DNA from: Kapaibacterium sp044224925 | Lineage (GTDB): Bacteria > Bacteroidota > Ignavibacteria > Kapaibacteriales > Kapaibacteriaceae | Direction of reading: 5' to 3' | DNA length: 64,000 nt | Assembly (NCBI GenBank): GCA_044224925.1 | Contig: JBGAJM010000007.1 | Location: 34,767 to 98,766, forward strand | Part shown: positions 27,830 through 36,585 of the stretch, one piece after another | Position numbering within the stretch: the stretch's first letter is position 1 | Layout of the letters: every line of letters starts with the position of its first letter | Program-made: the position numbers and the translations under genes | The notes under the pieces: model-generated | Database searches by the model: none | Seen by the model: the letters and a program-made list of their open reading frames with translations, nothing else | What the model was told of the DNA's origin: nothing

Positions 27830-28001
27830 CTACGTTGTGTGTGTGTGTGATGATTACGGTTACTCCTGCTGGATGATCATAGATATCCATCTGTACCAGA
27901 TCATTATCCACTCTCGTGATAGTCGCATAGACAGCAACATCGCCAAGCAATACTCGAATCCGTGCATTCTCATGCATGAGATTCCTCAAAAATTCCACCA
28001 T
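27816..28001 (-). CDS. Small hypothetical protein
   Basis: 61 residues, mostly beta-like and hydrophobic (VRVLLGDVAVYATITRVDND, then VTVIITHTHNVVVVA). No family recognised. The 14-bp overlap with the following membrane-protein gene and 27-bp gap to the preceding gene place it in the low-GC operon of the FRG protein. The size makes the call tentative. Confidence 0.4.
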   Translation of the reverse strand: MVEFLRNLMHENARIRVLLGDVAVYATITRVDNDLVQMDIYDHPAGVTVIITHTHNVVVVA

Positions 28002-28028
28002 TGCGCCTCCGGTATACGCGACCTCCGA

Positions 28029-28664
28029 CTACTTCGACGTGTCAGGAAGCGCTCTACGATACAGTTCTCGAAGATAGATAGAGTCTTTTCGTGAGACAGT
28101 GATTGCTTCGATGTACTCGCGATCTGCGTTCTTAAGTTCAATTGTAAGCAAGTCCTTCATTTGACTCATTAGTGCCTGCAAGAGAGGGTCGCCCTCACTC
28201 ATACCGTTGCAACGTGCTTCGCATATCCTATAGCCCATCTCTCGAACCAGCTGAAGAGTCTGTGATCTCTTCGCCAGATCAACGATCGACCGCGTTACCG
28301 TCAACTTTGCGCTTGCAGACATCGTTGAACTGTCAAGGCCTTGAGACGCGAGACTCAAGTCATACGCTTTATTGAATGCGACATCCGGAGAGGGCTCCGT
28401 ACACGTACACGGGCGATACAACTCGCGGGACTGCGTGTCTTGAACACGATCATCTGGAAGAAAGGAGATAACATGTCGTCGATCTGCTGGTGTTTCTTTT
28501 ATCGCGAGAGTTTGCTCTCGTCGAAATGATCCACATGCCGTGATAGAGATGACCATCCAAGAGAGTATGACACAACCCGCTACAAACGATACCACTTCCT
28601 CTGGCATCTCTAGTACCAAGTTGTTGACCTTTTCACGATTTGGGTCACTATCTGCAATCATCAC
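28029..28664 (-). CDS. Hypothetical single-pass membrane protein
   Basis: 211 residues. One hydrophobic stretch (about 27-45, FVAGCVILSWMVISITACG) could be a membrane anchor; the ITACG is lipobox-like, but the segment lies too far in for a normal signal peptide unless translation starts later, for example at residue 20 (MPEEVVSFVAG). The remainder is polar and probably helical. First gene of the low-GC operon that ends with the FRG protein. Confidence 0.5.
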   Translation of the reverse strand: MMIADSDPNREKVNNLVLEMPEEVVSFVAGCVILSWMVISITACGSFRREQTLAIKETPADRRHVISFLPDDRVQDTQSRELYRPCTCTEPSPDVAFNKAYDLSLASQGLDSSTMSASAKLTVTRSIVDLAKRSQTLQLVREMGYRICEARCNGMSEGDPLLQALMSQMKDLLTIELKNADREYIEAITVSRKDSIYLRELYRRALPDTSK

Positions 28665-29001
28665 GCATTTTTTCTCGTCAGTCTATTGTGACAGCACCTT
28701 CCGTGCTTAGTCGTTATGGTTGGACCAGTCCCCAATCCATTCGTTACCGACGAGACTTGCACACACAAGTAGGGGTCGCTACGCTGCCCACCAACGTGTC
28801 TACATCCGGAAGTTGCCATACTCCGAGCACCAGCCTCGACCTCATGGGACCATTGCGGATGCCCCTTTTGAGGTTGACACGCCAACCAGAACGCATCCGC
28901 CGGCCACAGTCCGTGTCTCAGCTGTCCTCACCTCAGCTGCCCTCACTAAAGTATGGGTGGCCTCCATGCGAATCATGCCGACTATCCGGTATTTGGTCGA
29001 T
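28665..29001. other. Intergenic stretch without supported gene
   Basis: Open frames here are Ser/Pro/Arg-rich or low-complexity and have no domain character. It probably contains the promoter of the low-GC operon starting at 28664 and the 3' region of the response-regulator gene. No clear hairpin with T-run was found by eye. Confidence 0.5.
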
Positions 29002-29664
29002 CTAGCGCTGTTCGGGCGGTGTGGCATCGGAGCACAATCCGATACGGTACCCATAGGCCATCAACTGCATCACGTTGTGGACGTCGAGCTTCTCCATGAT
29101 GTTCTTTCGATGCTGTTCGATAGTATGTCGACTCCGGAACAGTTTCTCGGCGATCTCATTCGTTGACAAGTGCTCACAAACGATGCAACGGAGAACATTG
29201 AGCTCCGAATCCGTTAGTGGCGTCGTCACCGTCAGCGGAAGGTTTTCGGAGGGCGGCAAGGAGGGTTGGATACGCTTTCCTTCATGCACCGCCGTAATGC
29301 ACTCAATGATCTCCGCGGCCCCGGCACTCTTATATAAGATCCCGTCCACCTTCACCCGTTCCGCCTTGTATTGCACTTCCGGCGTCATGTGATAGGTGAA
29401 GAAGATCACGCGGGGTATTGGAGCAAGTTTCTTCAGCGTCGTGCAGATATCAAAGCCGCTGATATGAGGCATCTCGATATCGCTGAGCACCACGTCGACG
29501 TTCTCGCCCATCGCCAAGATCTCCTCAAGTGCCGTTCGTGCATCGGTCGTGGACCCCACGATGTGCAGCGATGGGGCATGCTCGAGATCGGCACGGAGTC
29601 CGTTCAACACGATCGGATGATCGTCGACGCAGTAGACGCGTATGCGCTCGGGAGGTGTGGACAT
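29002..29664 (-). CDS. NarL/FixJ-type response regulator
   Basis: 220 residues. The receiver domain has the acidic pair D14-D15 and phosphoacceptor D62 (VVLSDIEMP), with Thr in FFTYH and Lys in LYKSAGA as the conserved switch residues. The C-terminal LuxR-type helix-turn-helix (LTDSELNVLRCI, NEIAEKLFRSRHTIEQHRKNIMEKL) binds DNA. It begins 3 bp after the stop of the histidine kinase gene and is surely its partner. Confidence 0.93.
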   Translation of the reverse strand: MSTPPERIRVYCVDDHPIVLNGLRADLEHAPSLHIVGSTTDARTALEEILAMGENVDVVLSDIEMPHISGFDICTTLKKLAPIPRVIFFTYHMTPEVQYKAERVKVDGILYKSAGAAEIIECITAVHEGKRIQPSLPPSENLPLTVTTPLTDSELNVLRCIVCEHLSTNEIAEKLFRSRHTIEQHRKNIMEKLDVHNVMQLMAYGYRIGLCSDATPPEQR

Positions 29665-29667
29665 GGG

Positions 29668-31557
29668 TTACACTTCGAATGGCACAGAAACGAGTACAAA
29701 CGTACCATGTCCGGGGGTTGAATCCACATGGACCGTTCCCCCGCGTGCCTCTGCGCGAGCATACAATTCTCGCAGACCCATTCCTGCATGCACGAAGGTC
29801 GGATCAAAGCCCATACCATCGTCCTCGACGGACAGATGAACAGCACCATCACGATGAATGATCTGAACGCTCACGTGTGCGGGCGCTGCATGTCGCAAGG
29901 CATTCTGCAAGAGACCTTGTGCGCATCGGAACAACATTCGCGCCGTTGCGTCGGGGATCACGGACACATCACCGTGGAACGATAACGACACCTGAACATC
30001 CGGCCATGCAGCTCTCACGCTTTCCATGAGTCCTTCGATCGCCACATGCAATCGGCCGCCCACCACATCCGATGCTGCAAGCAGATGTGAGATGCGCCGT
30101 GCATCGAGCGTGGCGCGCTCGTTCACAGAAACGGCGAGATCGAGTTGCGTGATCATGTCTGCAGGAAGCGAAGCGGAGTGTTCATGTAGCCGACGCAGCA
30201 GTTTTGACAGCACGGTGAGATCCTGTCCGAGAGAGTCATGCAGGTCTCGTCCCACATCACGCAACGTTGCGTCGTGTGTGTCGATGATCGTGCGCATGAG
30301 CTCATGCTGTCGCTCGATCTCGCGTGCTGCAAGTTCCTGCTCGTATTGCGTCCGCGCGGCCACGATCCGTGTCACGGACGTTTGTGCTGCGGCGAGACGT
30401 TCTGCCTGTACCGTTGTCAACTCTTCCAACAGCGACATTCGATACGAGGCATCGTCAACCACCTGCAGCGCATCGTCGAGCACGGCAGCGTGCTCTTCGA
30501 GGACGTGCTGCTCGCGTGCGAGTGTTCTTGCACGATCGATCTCTTGCGTGGCACGCGCATGGTTCCCATCATGCGCGTGGATACGGGCCCATGTTGACGA
30601 TCGTTCGATCTCCGACGTCACCGACATCCCATCCACCACAAAGCCGTCTGCCACAAGCATCTGTGCGCGCGCCTCTTCAACGTCATTGGATCGTAGCGCG
30701 AGATCGGCCATGCCGATGTGCAGGCGTCGCAGCTGTGCCGTATGGACCAGTGGATCCAAGCAACGCTGCGCATCCTGATACCATGATCGGGCCTCGTCCA
30801 CCTTGCCTTTGAGCTTCGCCATCAAGGCAAGGTTCTGTGCGATCACGGCGCGTTCGGGGATCGGATGGTCGTAGGGCGGCAAGGAGAGAAGCTCGCGCAT
30901 CAAGGGTGCGGCTGCGTCATCATTCCCTGCGCGTTGCATGGCAACGGCCATGTTGAATCGAATGGCAGAGAGCTGGAGTGCATTGCCGTCGCGCGACACG
31001 ATGTCGAGTGTTGACATGTACAGATCGATGGCAGCACCGGGGTCTCCGCGTTTCATGAGGATGGCGGCCATCTCTACGCGACAGAAGGCCGCATCGAGGT
31101 CCCACGTCACATCGGCATAACACCGCTCCGCCGACATCTGCAGTCGCATTGCCTCGTCGTCGTCAGACGTCAGCCTGCACATCACACCGAGCCGATGCTG
31201 TGCCGCCGCACGAGCAAGCGATCGTACTTCCGTCGGCAAAAGTTCTACGCGAGCCAGCGCCGTTCTCGCATGCGCACTCGACTCTGCGAGGCGGCCCTGA
31301 AAGGCATACCACCGTGAGAAGATCACATCCCATGCGAACATCGCCTCCGCATCGTTCACCGGTGTACTGAGTGTCCGAAGTCGTTCATCCGCTTCCGCTG
31401 CATTCCGTGCTACAACGGCAGCATTCGCAAGTGTCAGCGACCCCCACGGCTCCTCCGGCGGAGCCTCTGCATTCGACCGATGGAGGGCATACAAAAACGT
31501 AAGCAGCACGAGAAAACCCCTTGTTTCAGGTATGAACATACCAAAAGTGTTTTGCAT
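29668..31557 (-). CDS. TPR-containing HisKA_3 sensor histidine kinase
   Basis: 629 residues (an alternative start at 31539 would remove six). A short hydrophobic segment (~13-24) may act as signal or anchor. Residues ~60-350 are degenerate TPR-like helices. A coiled coil (~375-425) leads to the dimerisation domain with phosphoacceptor H440 in RDLHDSLGQDL, the HisKA_3 form paired with NarL-type regulators. The ATPase domain shows an N box (LLQNALRHAAPAH), DDGMGFDP and GMGLRELYARAEARGG. It transfers phosphate to the regulator encoded directly downstream. The promoter region is shared with the divergent gene at 31610. Confidence 0.9.
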   Translation of the reverse strand: MQNTFGMFIPETRGFLVLLTFLYALHRSNAEAPPEEPWGSLTLANAAVVARNAAEADERLRTLSTPVNDAEAMFAWDVIFSRWYAFQGRLAESSAHARTALARVELLPTEVRSLARAAAQHRLGVMCRLTSDDDEAMRLQMSAERCYADVTWDLDAAFCRVEMAAILMKRGDPGAAIDLYMSTLDIVSRDGNALQLSAIRFNMAVAMQRAGNDDAAAPLMRELLSLPPYDHPIPERAVIAQNLALMAKLKGKVDEARSWYQDAQRCLDPLVHTAQLRRLHIGMADLALRSNDVEEARAQMLVADGFVVDGMSVTSEIERSSTWARIHAHDGNHARATQEIDRARTLAREQHVLEEHAAVLDDALQVVDDASYRMSLLEELTTVQAERLAAAQTSVTRIVAARTQYEQELAAREIERQHELMRTIIDTHDATLRDVGRDLHDSLGQDLTVLSKLLRRLHEHSASLPADMITQLDLAVSVNERATLDARRISHLLAASDVVGGRLHVAIEGLMESVRAAWPDVQVSLSFHGDVSVIPDATARMLFRCAQGLLQNALRHAAPAHVSVQIIHRDGAVHLSVEDDGMGFDPTFVHAGMGLRELYARAEARGGTVHVDSTPGHGTFVLVSVPFEV

Positions 31558-31609
31558 ACTTGCAGGGTTCAGATCGTTCGTTGTGCATCAATCAATAAGG
31601 AGCATTCCA

Positions 31610-31942
31610 ATGGCCGTAGTAAAGGTCGAAGCTATAGGTCCGTCCGTCATTTCAACCGGTGGACCGCAGTTAGCGCCAGGCGTCTTCGTGATCATCACGT
31701 TGGGCAGTTCCTCTCTGGGGCGAACACCGCACAATCAAACCCTTCCGTTGAGCACCGAAGTCATCGTTGAGGCGAACGACATTCGTGCGATCTGGGATAG
31801 CAACTCATCGGAGTGGGTCGCCAAGATCCCTACAGGGACGCTTCTCGCCGTCAACATCGGCGGGACCTTGCAGATCGCAGAGACCGCACAGCCAATTCAG
31901 GTCACAGGCCCAACGATCTCGATCCTCGATCTCGAGTCATGA
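31610..31942 (+). CDS. Hypothetical small beta-rich protein
   Basis: 110 residues from the ATG at 31610, preceded by AAGGAG. No signal peptide, no Cys, sequence rich in Val, Ile, Thr and Pro. No family recognised. It is followed by a rho-independent terminator and then by the tail-collar-like gene with its own strong ribosome binding site; the two may be functionally linked. Confidence 0.55.
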   Translation: MAVVKVEAIGPSVISTGGPQLAPGVFVIITLGSSSLGRTPHNQTLPLSTEVIVEANDIRAIWDSNSSEWVAKIPTGTLLAVNIGGTLQIAETAQPIQVTGPTISILDLES

Positions 31943-31968
31943 CATAGCATCGCACGTGATCTCCATGA

Positions 31969-31994
31969 AAGGGCGCCCATTGTGCGCCCTTTTT
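31969..31994 (+). terminator. Rho-independent terminator
   Basis: A perfect 8-bp stem AAGGGCGC/GCGCCCTT (31969-31976 with 31984-31991) with a 7-base loop, followed by a T-run (TTTTGTT). Positioned 27 bp after the stop of the small gene at 31610. Confidence 0.85.
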
Positions 31995-32106
31995 GTTGCG
32001 CTCACATCTATTCGGTGCGAGCGAATACCGGATGTACGGCATGTATCGATCTTTCTGTCGCGCTACGTTTGCTCTTGAACTACTCAATGTTGTATCAGGA
32101 GGAATC

Positions 32107-32505
32107 ATGGTCCCGATCGGATCCATTGTCGCATACATCGGAACGCCGGCATTCTTGCACAAGAACGCTCCCGACTATCTCATTGCTGACGGAAGCACCG
32201 TGGCGGCAAAGCAATACAAGTATCTTGCCGAGGCTCTTGGGACGGTTGGCGATACGATCACCCTACCGGATCTCACCGCCCGTTTTCTGAAGGGTGCTGA
32301 TACAAGCGGAGCTGTCGGGAAAGCGGGAGGAAGCATCTCACATCGCCATGGTGGGTCGATCTCCCAACCAACTGGCGACGTCCACAACAGCGGACACGGT
32401 GGAGTCGAAGCGAACTCGAGATTTCACGGTCACAATCTCACCATCGATGAGTCCAACCACGAGCCTCCATACTCCACCGTCTTGTGGATCATCCGTGTAA
32501 AGTAG
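32107..32505 (+). CDS. Phage tail collar-like domain protein
   Basis: 132 residues. The perfect AGGAGG at 32098-32103 fixes the ATG at 32107. The sequence MVPIGSIVAYIG, then LIADGSTVAAKQYKYLAEALG and LPDLTARFLKG, is the tail collar/microcystin-dependent protein fold. The C-terminal half is rich in His and Gly and ends in PPYSTVLWIIRVK, typical for the family. Such proteins occur in phage tail fibres and in bacterial appendages. No other phage structural genes are nearby, so it looks like a domesticated single gene. Confidence 0.8.
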   Translation: MVPIGSIVAYIGTPAFLHKNAPDYLIADGSTVAAKQYKYLAEALGTVGDTITLPDLTARFLKGADTSGAVGKAGGSISHRHGGSISQPTGDVHNSGHGGVEANSRFHGHNLTIDESNHEPPYSTVLWIIRVK

Positions 32506-32548
32506 TCGAATGTGGCACGCTCCGTCATGTCCACGACGTGCCGACGCC

Positions 32549-33064
32549 TCAGTTCGACGCGGCGATCGGGAACATCTTCTCTGATTCATAGGCGATCCCT
32601 GCGCGGTCCGTGTAGACGGCGATGAGGAGGACGGAGATGTTCCCTTTCACCATACCCTTTCGAAGTGGGATCGGGCCGCCCGTGAGCTCTAGGCGCACGC
32701 GACATGTCTTGCGGTAGGGCGCCAGTTCCACGTGACCACTCGGATCGCTCTGGATCTCCTCTGTACCAACGAATGCAAGATCCACCACGCTTGCGGTCAC
32801 GCGGTAGGTTTCATTCGTCTTCAGATCGCGCACTGTCGACCATTTGATGACAGCACGCACCTCGCACACCTGATCCGCATCCTGTCGTTTGAGTCCGGGC
32901 ACGTCGATCGTGATGCCCGAGATATGGAACACGGGATCGTTGTTATTCATGATCGGATCGACACCCATGTTCCGTGTATTGATCATGGGCGTATGATCTA
33001 CTTGTGCATGCAAGGCCTCGCACAGAAGAAGAAATGCAGCGATCATCAGCATTCGAACATTCAT
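32549..33064 (-). CDS. Secreted protein of unknown function
   Basis: 171 residues with a signal peptide (MNVRMLMIAAFLLLCEALHA) and a mature beta-rich domain with two cysteines (VCEVRAV, KTCRVRL). No family recognised. It is convergent with the tail collar gene and divergent from the ATPase gene; the intervening region holds two unrelated repeat types. Confidence 0.6.
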   Translation of the reverse strand: MNVRMLMIAAFLLLCEALHAQVDHTPMINTRNMGVDPIMNNNDPVFHISGITIDVPGLKRQDADQVCEVRAVIKWSTVRDLKTNETYRVTASVVDLAFVGTEEIQSDPSGHVELAPYRKTCRVRLELTGGPIPLRKGMVKGNISVLLIAVYTDRAGIAYESEKMFPIAASN

Positions 33065-33083
33065 ACAACCTCCCAGTAGAACT

Positions 33084-33118
33084 TGTCACACGTCACTTGT
33101 CACTTGTCACTTGTCACT
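33084..33118. repeat. Heptamer array CTTGTCAC
   Basis: About five CTTGTCA units on the plus strand. On the minus strand the upstream bases read GAT GGG ATC TCA TAT GAA ACG, a few more codons and then AAG TGA, so the array again starts inside a TGA that closes a short open stretch (DGISYETKKTIK). Confidence 0.8.
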
Positions 33119-33187
33119 TTATTGTCTTCTTCGTTTCATATGAGATCCCATCGTTTCACGGAGTTTGAGTGATAGGTACAATGCCAT

Positions 33188-33251
33188 ATTTTCCTAATTA
33201 AGACGCCACTTTTTCCTATTTAAGACGCCACATTTTCCTATTTTAACTCAC
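33188..33251 (+). promoter_or_regulatory. Three 22-bp direct repeats upstream of AAA_14 ATPase gene
   Basis: TTTTCCTAATTAAGACGCCA at 33189, TTTTCCTATTTAAGACGCCA at 33211 and TTTTCCTATTTTAACTCAC at 33233 are arranged head to tail with a 22-bp period, about two DNA turns. They end 26 bp before the ATG at 33278. The AT-rich half could hold promoter elements and the array could be an operator; no matching regulator is encoded nearby. Confidence 0.65.
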
Positions 33252-33277
33252 TGACACACTCTCTGTGGAGCTAACTC

Positions 33278-34516
33278 ATGTACCGTCAACGACTTGTTGA
33301 TTCGGAACTTCGAGACCGTTTACAGCGGGCTGGGGCGGTGTTGATCGAAGGACCGAAGGCGTGTGGGAAAACGAGCACAGGTAGACGTCATGCTGCTAGC
33401 GAGGTGGTTCTCGACGTTACCCTTGCCTCCTTGCCCATCAAACTAGCCCTTCTGGGCGAGCGACCGCGCCTTATTGACGAGTGGCAGTTTGTTCCGGAGA
33501 TCTGGAATCTGATACGGCATGATGTAGATGCAGCGGGTGAGAAAGGACAGTTCATTCTTACCGGTTCAGCACGTCCTGCCGACGATGCAACACGCCATTC
33601 CGGTGCTGGCAGATTCTCACGTCTTCGCATGCGCACTATGTCGATGATAGAGACAGGTCATTCCACCGGACGTGTTTCACTTGCAGATCTACTTGCGGGA
33701 CAGTACGTTGACGTCGTAACTGGAGATGACGACGTAGAGGTGATGCTTGACGCCATCTGCAAAGGAGGCTGGCCAATGAATCTCGACGCTACACGCTCCA
33801 ACGCCATGCTCTCTGTTCGTGACTATAGTGAAGAGATCATCCGAGGAGATGTGGCGCTTGTTGGCAACCGAGAACGGAAAAGGGATCCACGAAAGGTGCG
33901 GTCTCTGCTCGCGTCAATTGCTCGATCTGTCGGTGCACCTCTTTCTGCAAACACAATTGCGCACGACATTGCACTTCACGACGCAGCGATAACAGACGAC
34001 ACCGTTCGCAACTATCTTGACGCACTTGATGCAGTGATGCTCATCGAACGAATTCCTGCATGGTCACCGCATATCCGCTCTCGCGCTACGATCAGGTCTC
34101 AGCGCAAACTCTATCTGGCAGACCCGTCGCTTGCACTCGCAGCACTCGGCATAGGTGAGCATCAAGTCGTGCACGACCTTGGTTTCCTTGGCATTGTGTT
34201 TGAGAATCTCGTCATGCGCGACATTCTCGTGTACGCGCAGCATATTGATGCTGCAGTGTCGTACTATCGCGACTCAAACGGACTCGAAGTCGACGCGATT
34301 CTCGAACGACCCGATGGCACATGGTCCGCCATAGAGATCAAACTCAGTCCAACTGCTATTGATGCCGCGGCCACCACGTTGCTGAAGTTTTCACGGACGA
34401 TCGACACATCGAAGAACGGTGAACCCGCATCACTCATTGTCATCACCGGCACAGGTCATGCCTACACACGGCCCGACGGAATACGCGTTGTACCGATCAC
34501 CATGTTGGGAGTGTGA
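33278..34516 (+). CDS. AAA_14/DUF4143 family ATPase
   Basis: 412 residues. Walker A GPKACGKT (25-32) and an acidic LIDEWQ near residue 66 (Walker B region), then GSARP as sensor. The C-terminal DUF4143 part has the nuclease-like ESxD/ExK pattern in SNGLEVDAILE and WSAIEIKLSP. Proteins of this family are mobile-like stand-alone ATPases with a PD-(D/E)XK-type tail, of uncertain role. Iterated repeats precede the gene. The cyclase array begins 119 bp downstream. Confidence 0.88.
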   Translation: MYRQRLVDSELRDRLQRAGAVLIEGPKACGKTSTGRRHAASEVVLDVTLASLPIKLALLGERPRLIDEWQFVPEIWNLIRHDVDAAGEKGQFILTGSARPADDATRHSGAGRFSRLRMRTMSMIETGHSTGRVSLADLLAGQYVDVVTGDDDVEVMLDAICKGGWPMNLDATRSNAMLSVRDYSEEIIRGDVALVGNRERKRDPRKVRSLLASIARSVGAPLSANTIAHDIALHDAAITDDTVRNYLDALDAVMLIERIPAWSPHIRSRATIRSQRKLYLADPSLALAALGIGEHQVVHDLGFLGIVFENLVMRDILVYAQHIDAAVSYYRDSNGLEVDAILERPDGTWSAIEIKLSPTAIDAAATTLLKFSRTIDTSKNGEPASLIVITGTGHAYTRPDGIRVVPITMLGV

Positions 34517-34635
34517 AGTTTGCGTCCGATCCATCATCATCGTTAGCGTCGCACCATTCTACCTTGAAGTTGCGGAATGGATTCCTCTTTTTCAGGGTAC
34601 ACGGTAGCATCGTTGAACACCGTAGATTGACCCCC

Positions 34636-36585
34636 ATGGGACACCGCACCTTCGATGAACTGAACGATCTGGTCAACCAGGCCATCCGCATCAATGATGC
34701 CGCAGCGCTTGAGCATTGCGCGACCGAGCTCGAAGAGATCGGGTCGACGAGAGCTCTGGCGGTTGCATTCAATGCACGCGGCGTTGCCGAGCGGATCCAC
34801 GGCAAGTACGCTCTGTCGCTGCAACACTATCAGAGATCATTGGATCTCTACCGTGAGCTGCGTATTCCCAAAGGGATCGCCAGTACGATCGGCAACATGG
34901 GTAACATCTACCTCGCCATTGGCGATCCAGCTCAGGCGATCGACCACTTTCAGCGCGCATTGGCTCTTCATCGTGAGAACGGCGATCGCGCGAAGGCTGC
35001 GGTCGCCATGGAAAGTATCGGCATAGTCTACGCCGAGGCAAGCCAATACCCCCTCGCATTGCAGTACTACCATCAAGCGTTGGCCGAGCACACCGAACTC
35101 GACAATCGGAACAACATGGCCACGGCATACGGCAACATTGGCCTCGTCTATTCCGATACGGGTGACTATCCGGCAGCACTGGAGCAGATGCATAAAGCAC
35201 TTTCCCTTCATGAAGAGGTCAATGATCTGATCGGCGTTGCCAGAGCAATGCACAACATTGGCAATGTCTACCAGGTGGCCGGCAACAGCGCTCTTGCAAT
35301 GGAGCACTACCAAGCATCACTCGCCTTGAATGAGAAGCTCGGACATCGAAAGGGCATAGCAAGCGCCATCGGCAGCATTGGCGATGTGCACATGTCGTCC
35401 GGCAAGACCGAATTGGCACTCGAGCACTACCGTCGTGCTGCTGATCTCTGCTCGTACCTTAGTGATAACCGTGGCCTAGCATGGAATTACGGCAGGATCA
35501 TGACCGTACTGCTCGACACCGGGGTCCTTGTTGAAGCCGAGTCGACGCTTGCCGCGTTGGATGGGATCCCCGTGGATGATCCAAGGGCCGGTGTTTTCCG
35601 TGAAGTATCACGTGCACGGCTCCATGAGCTTCAGGGACACCTCGACGATGCAGTCGCAACACTCAGATCGGTCATGGCCACTGCATCGGAACATGCACTT
35701 GCACCCGAAATGTCAGTGATCCACAAGCAGATGCGGGACCTCGCATTGAAGCGTAACGATCTTGCCGCCTACGTCGAACACAATAACGAGTACACGCGCA
35801 TCACCGAGGAGATCAACGGCAAAGAAACAGCAACGAAGTTGGCCGTGCACGCTAAACAACGTGAGATCGATGCCGAGCGGAGAGAGACAGAGAAACACTT
35901 GGCCGTTTTGCATTCCACCCTTCCCAAGCACATTGCGGATAGGGTGGCAAGGGGCGAGGTGGTGAACGATCACTTCGAGAATGCAACGGTGATCTTCCTC
36001 GACATCGTCGGCTTCACCGAGATCTCGTCGTCGATGTCATCTCAAGAGGTCATCTCGTTGCTTGACGACGTGTTCACGCAATGCGATGCGATCTGTGCCA
36101 AGCACGGCGTCACCAAGATCAAGACCATCGGTGACGGCTACATGGCCGTGTCGTTTGGCAGTGTCGCCAATGCAGCGCTCTGCGCGTTGGAGATGTCGCG
36201 CATCAGCATCTCCCACGAAGTGTCCCACGAAGTGTCCCACGAAGTTCTCTTCCGCATCGGAATGCACTGTGGTCCTGTAACGGCGGGTGTTATCGGCAAG
36301 GAGCGCATGCAGTACGACGTGTGGGGAGACACCGTCAACGTTGCATCACGCATGGAGTCCACTGGGGAGCCAGGCAAGGTGCATGTTTCGGAAGCGTTGG
36401 CGATTGAATTGAAGAGCAATACAGAATACACAATACAGAATCCAATTCCCCACGAAGTGTCGCACTCTTTGTCCCACGAAGTGCCACTTGTAACTCGTCA
36501 CTTGTCACTTGTCACTCAACTCCGCGGGTTGGTCGACATCAAAGGCAAAGGACCCATGCAGACCTATTGGTTAGAGCCTGCGTGA
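34636..36585 (+). CDS. TPR-adenylate cyclase 3
   Basis: 649 residues from the ATG at 34636 (MGHRTFDELNDLV), which aligns with the N-termini of its paralogs; an upstream in-frame ATG at 34513 would add an unrelated extension. About seven TPR units (to ~320), linker LHSTLPKHIADRVARGE, then catalysis by D456, K496 and D500 plus YDVWGDTVNVASRM. Three SHEV repeats (526-537) lie in the catalytic domain. Unlike most members it has GDGYMAVSFGS after the second Asp. The C-terminal linker NTEYTIQNPIPHEVSHS precedes LVDIKGKGPMQTYWL. First gene of the main array. Confidence 0.92.
   Translation: MGHRTFDELNDLVNQAIRINDAAALEHCATELEEIGSTRALAVAFNARGVAERIHGKYALSLQHYQRSLDLYRELRIPKGIASTIGNMGNIYLAIGDPAQAIDHFQRALALHRENGDRAKAAVAMESIGIVYAEASQYPLALQYYHQALAEHTELDNRNNMATAYGNIGLVYSDTGDYPAALEQMHKALSLHEEVNDLIGVARAMHNIGNVYQVAGNSALAMEHYQASLALNEKLGHRKGIASAIGSIGDVHMSSGKTELALEHYRRAADLCSYLSDNRGLAWNYGRIMTVLLDTGVLVEAESTLAALDGIPVDDPRAGVFREVSRARLHELQGHLDDAVATLRSVMATASEHALAPEMSVIHKQMRDLALKRNDLAAYVEHNNEYTRITEEINGKETATKLAVHAKQREIDAERRETEKHLAVLHSTLPKHIADRVARGEVVNDHFENATVIFLDIVGFTEISSSMSSQEVISLLDDVFTQCDAICAKHGVTKIKTIGDGYMAVSFGSVANAALCALEMSRISISHEVSHEVSHEVLFRIGMHCGPVTAGVIGKERMQYDVWGDTVNVASRMESTGEPGKVHVSEALAIELKSNTEYTIQNPIPHEVSHSLSHEVPLVTRHLSLVTQLRGLVDIKGKGPMQTYWLEPA

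Noticed and set aside
28640..29005. Possible 121-residue plus-strand gene
   Set aside because: Ser/Pro/Arg-rich composition without domain character or convincing ribosome binding site; overlapping frames look equally open.
31610..32505. Prophage remnant
   Set aside because: Only one tail-collar-like gene; no integrase, capsid, terminase or attachment repeats seen nearby.
34513..34635. Extended start of cyclase 3 at 34513
   Set aside because: The extra 41 residues have no counterpart in paralogs; MGHRTFDEL at 34636 aligns with their starts.
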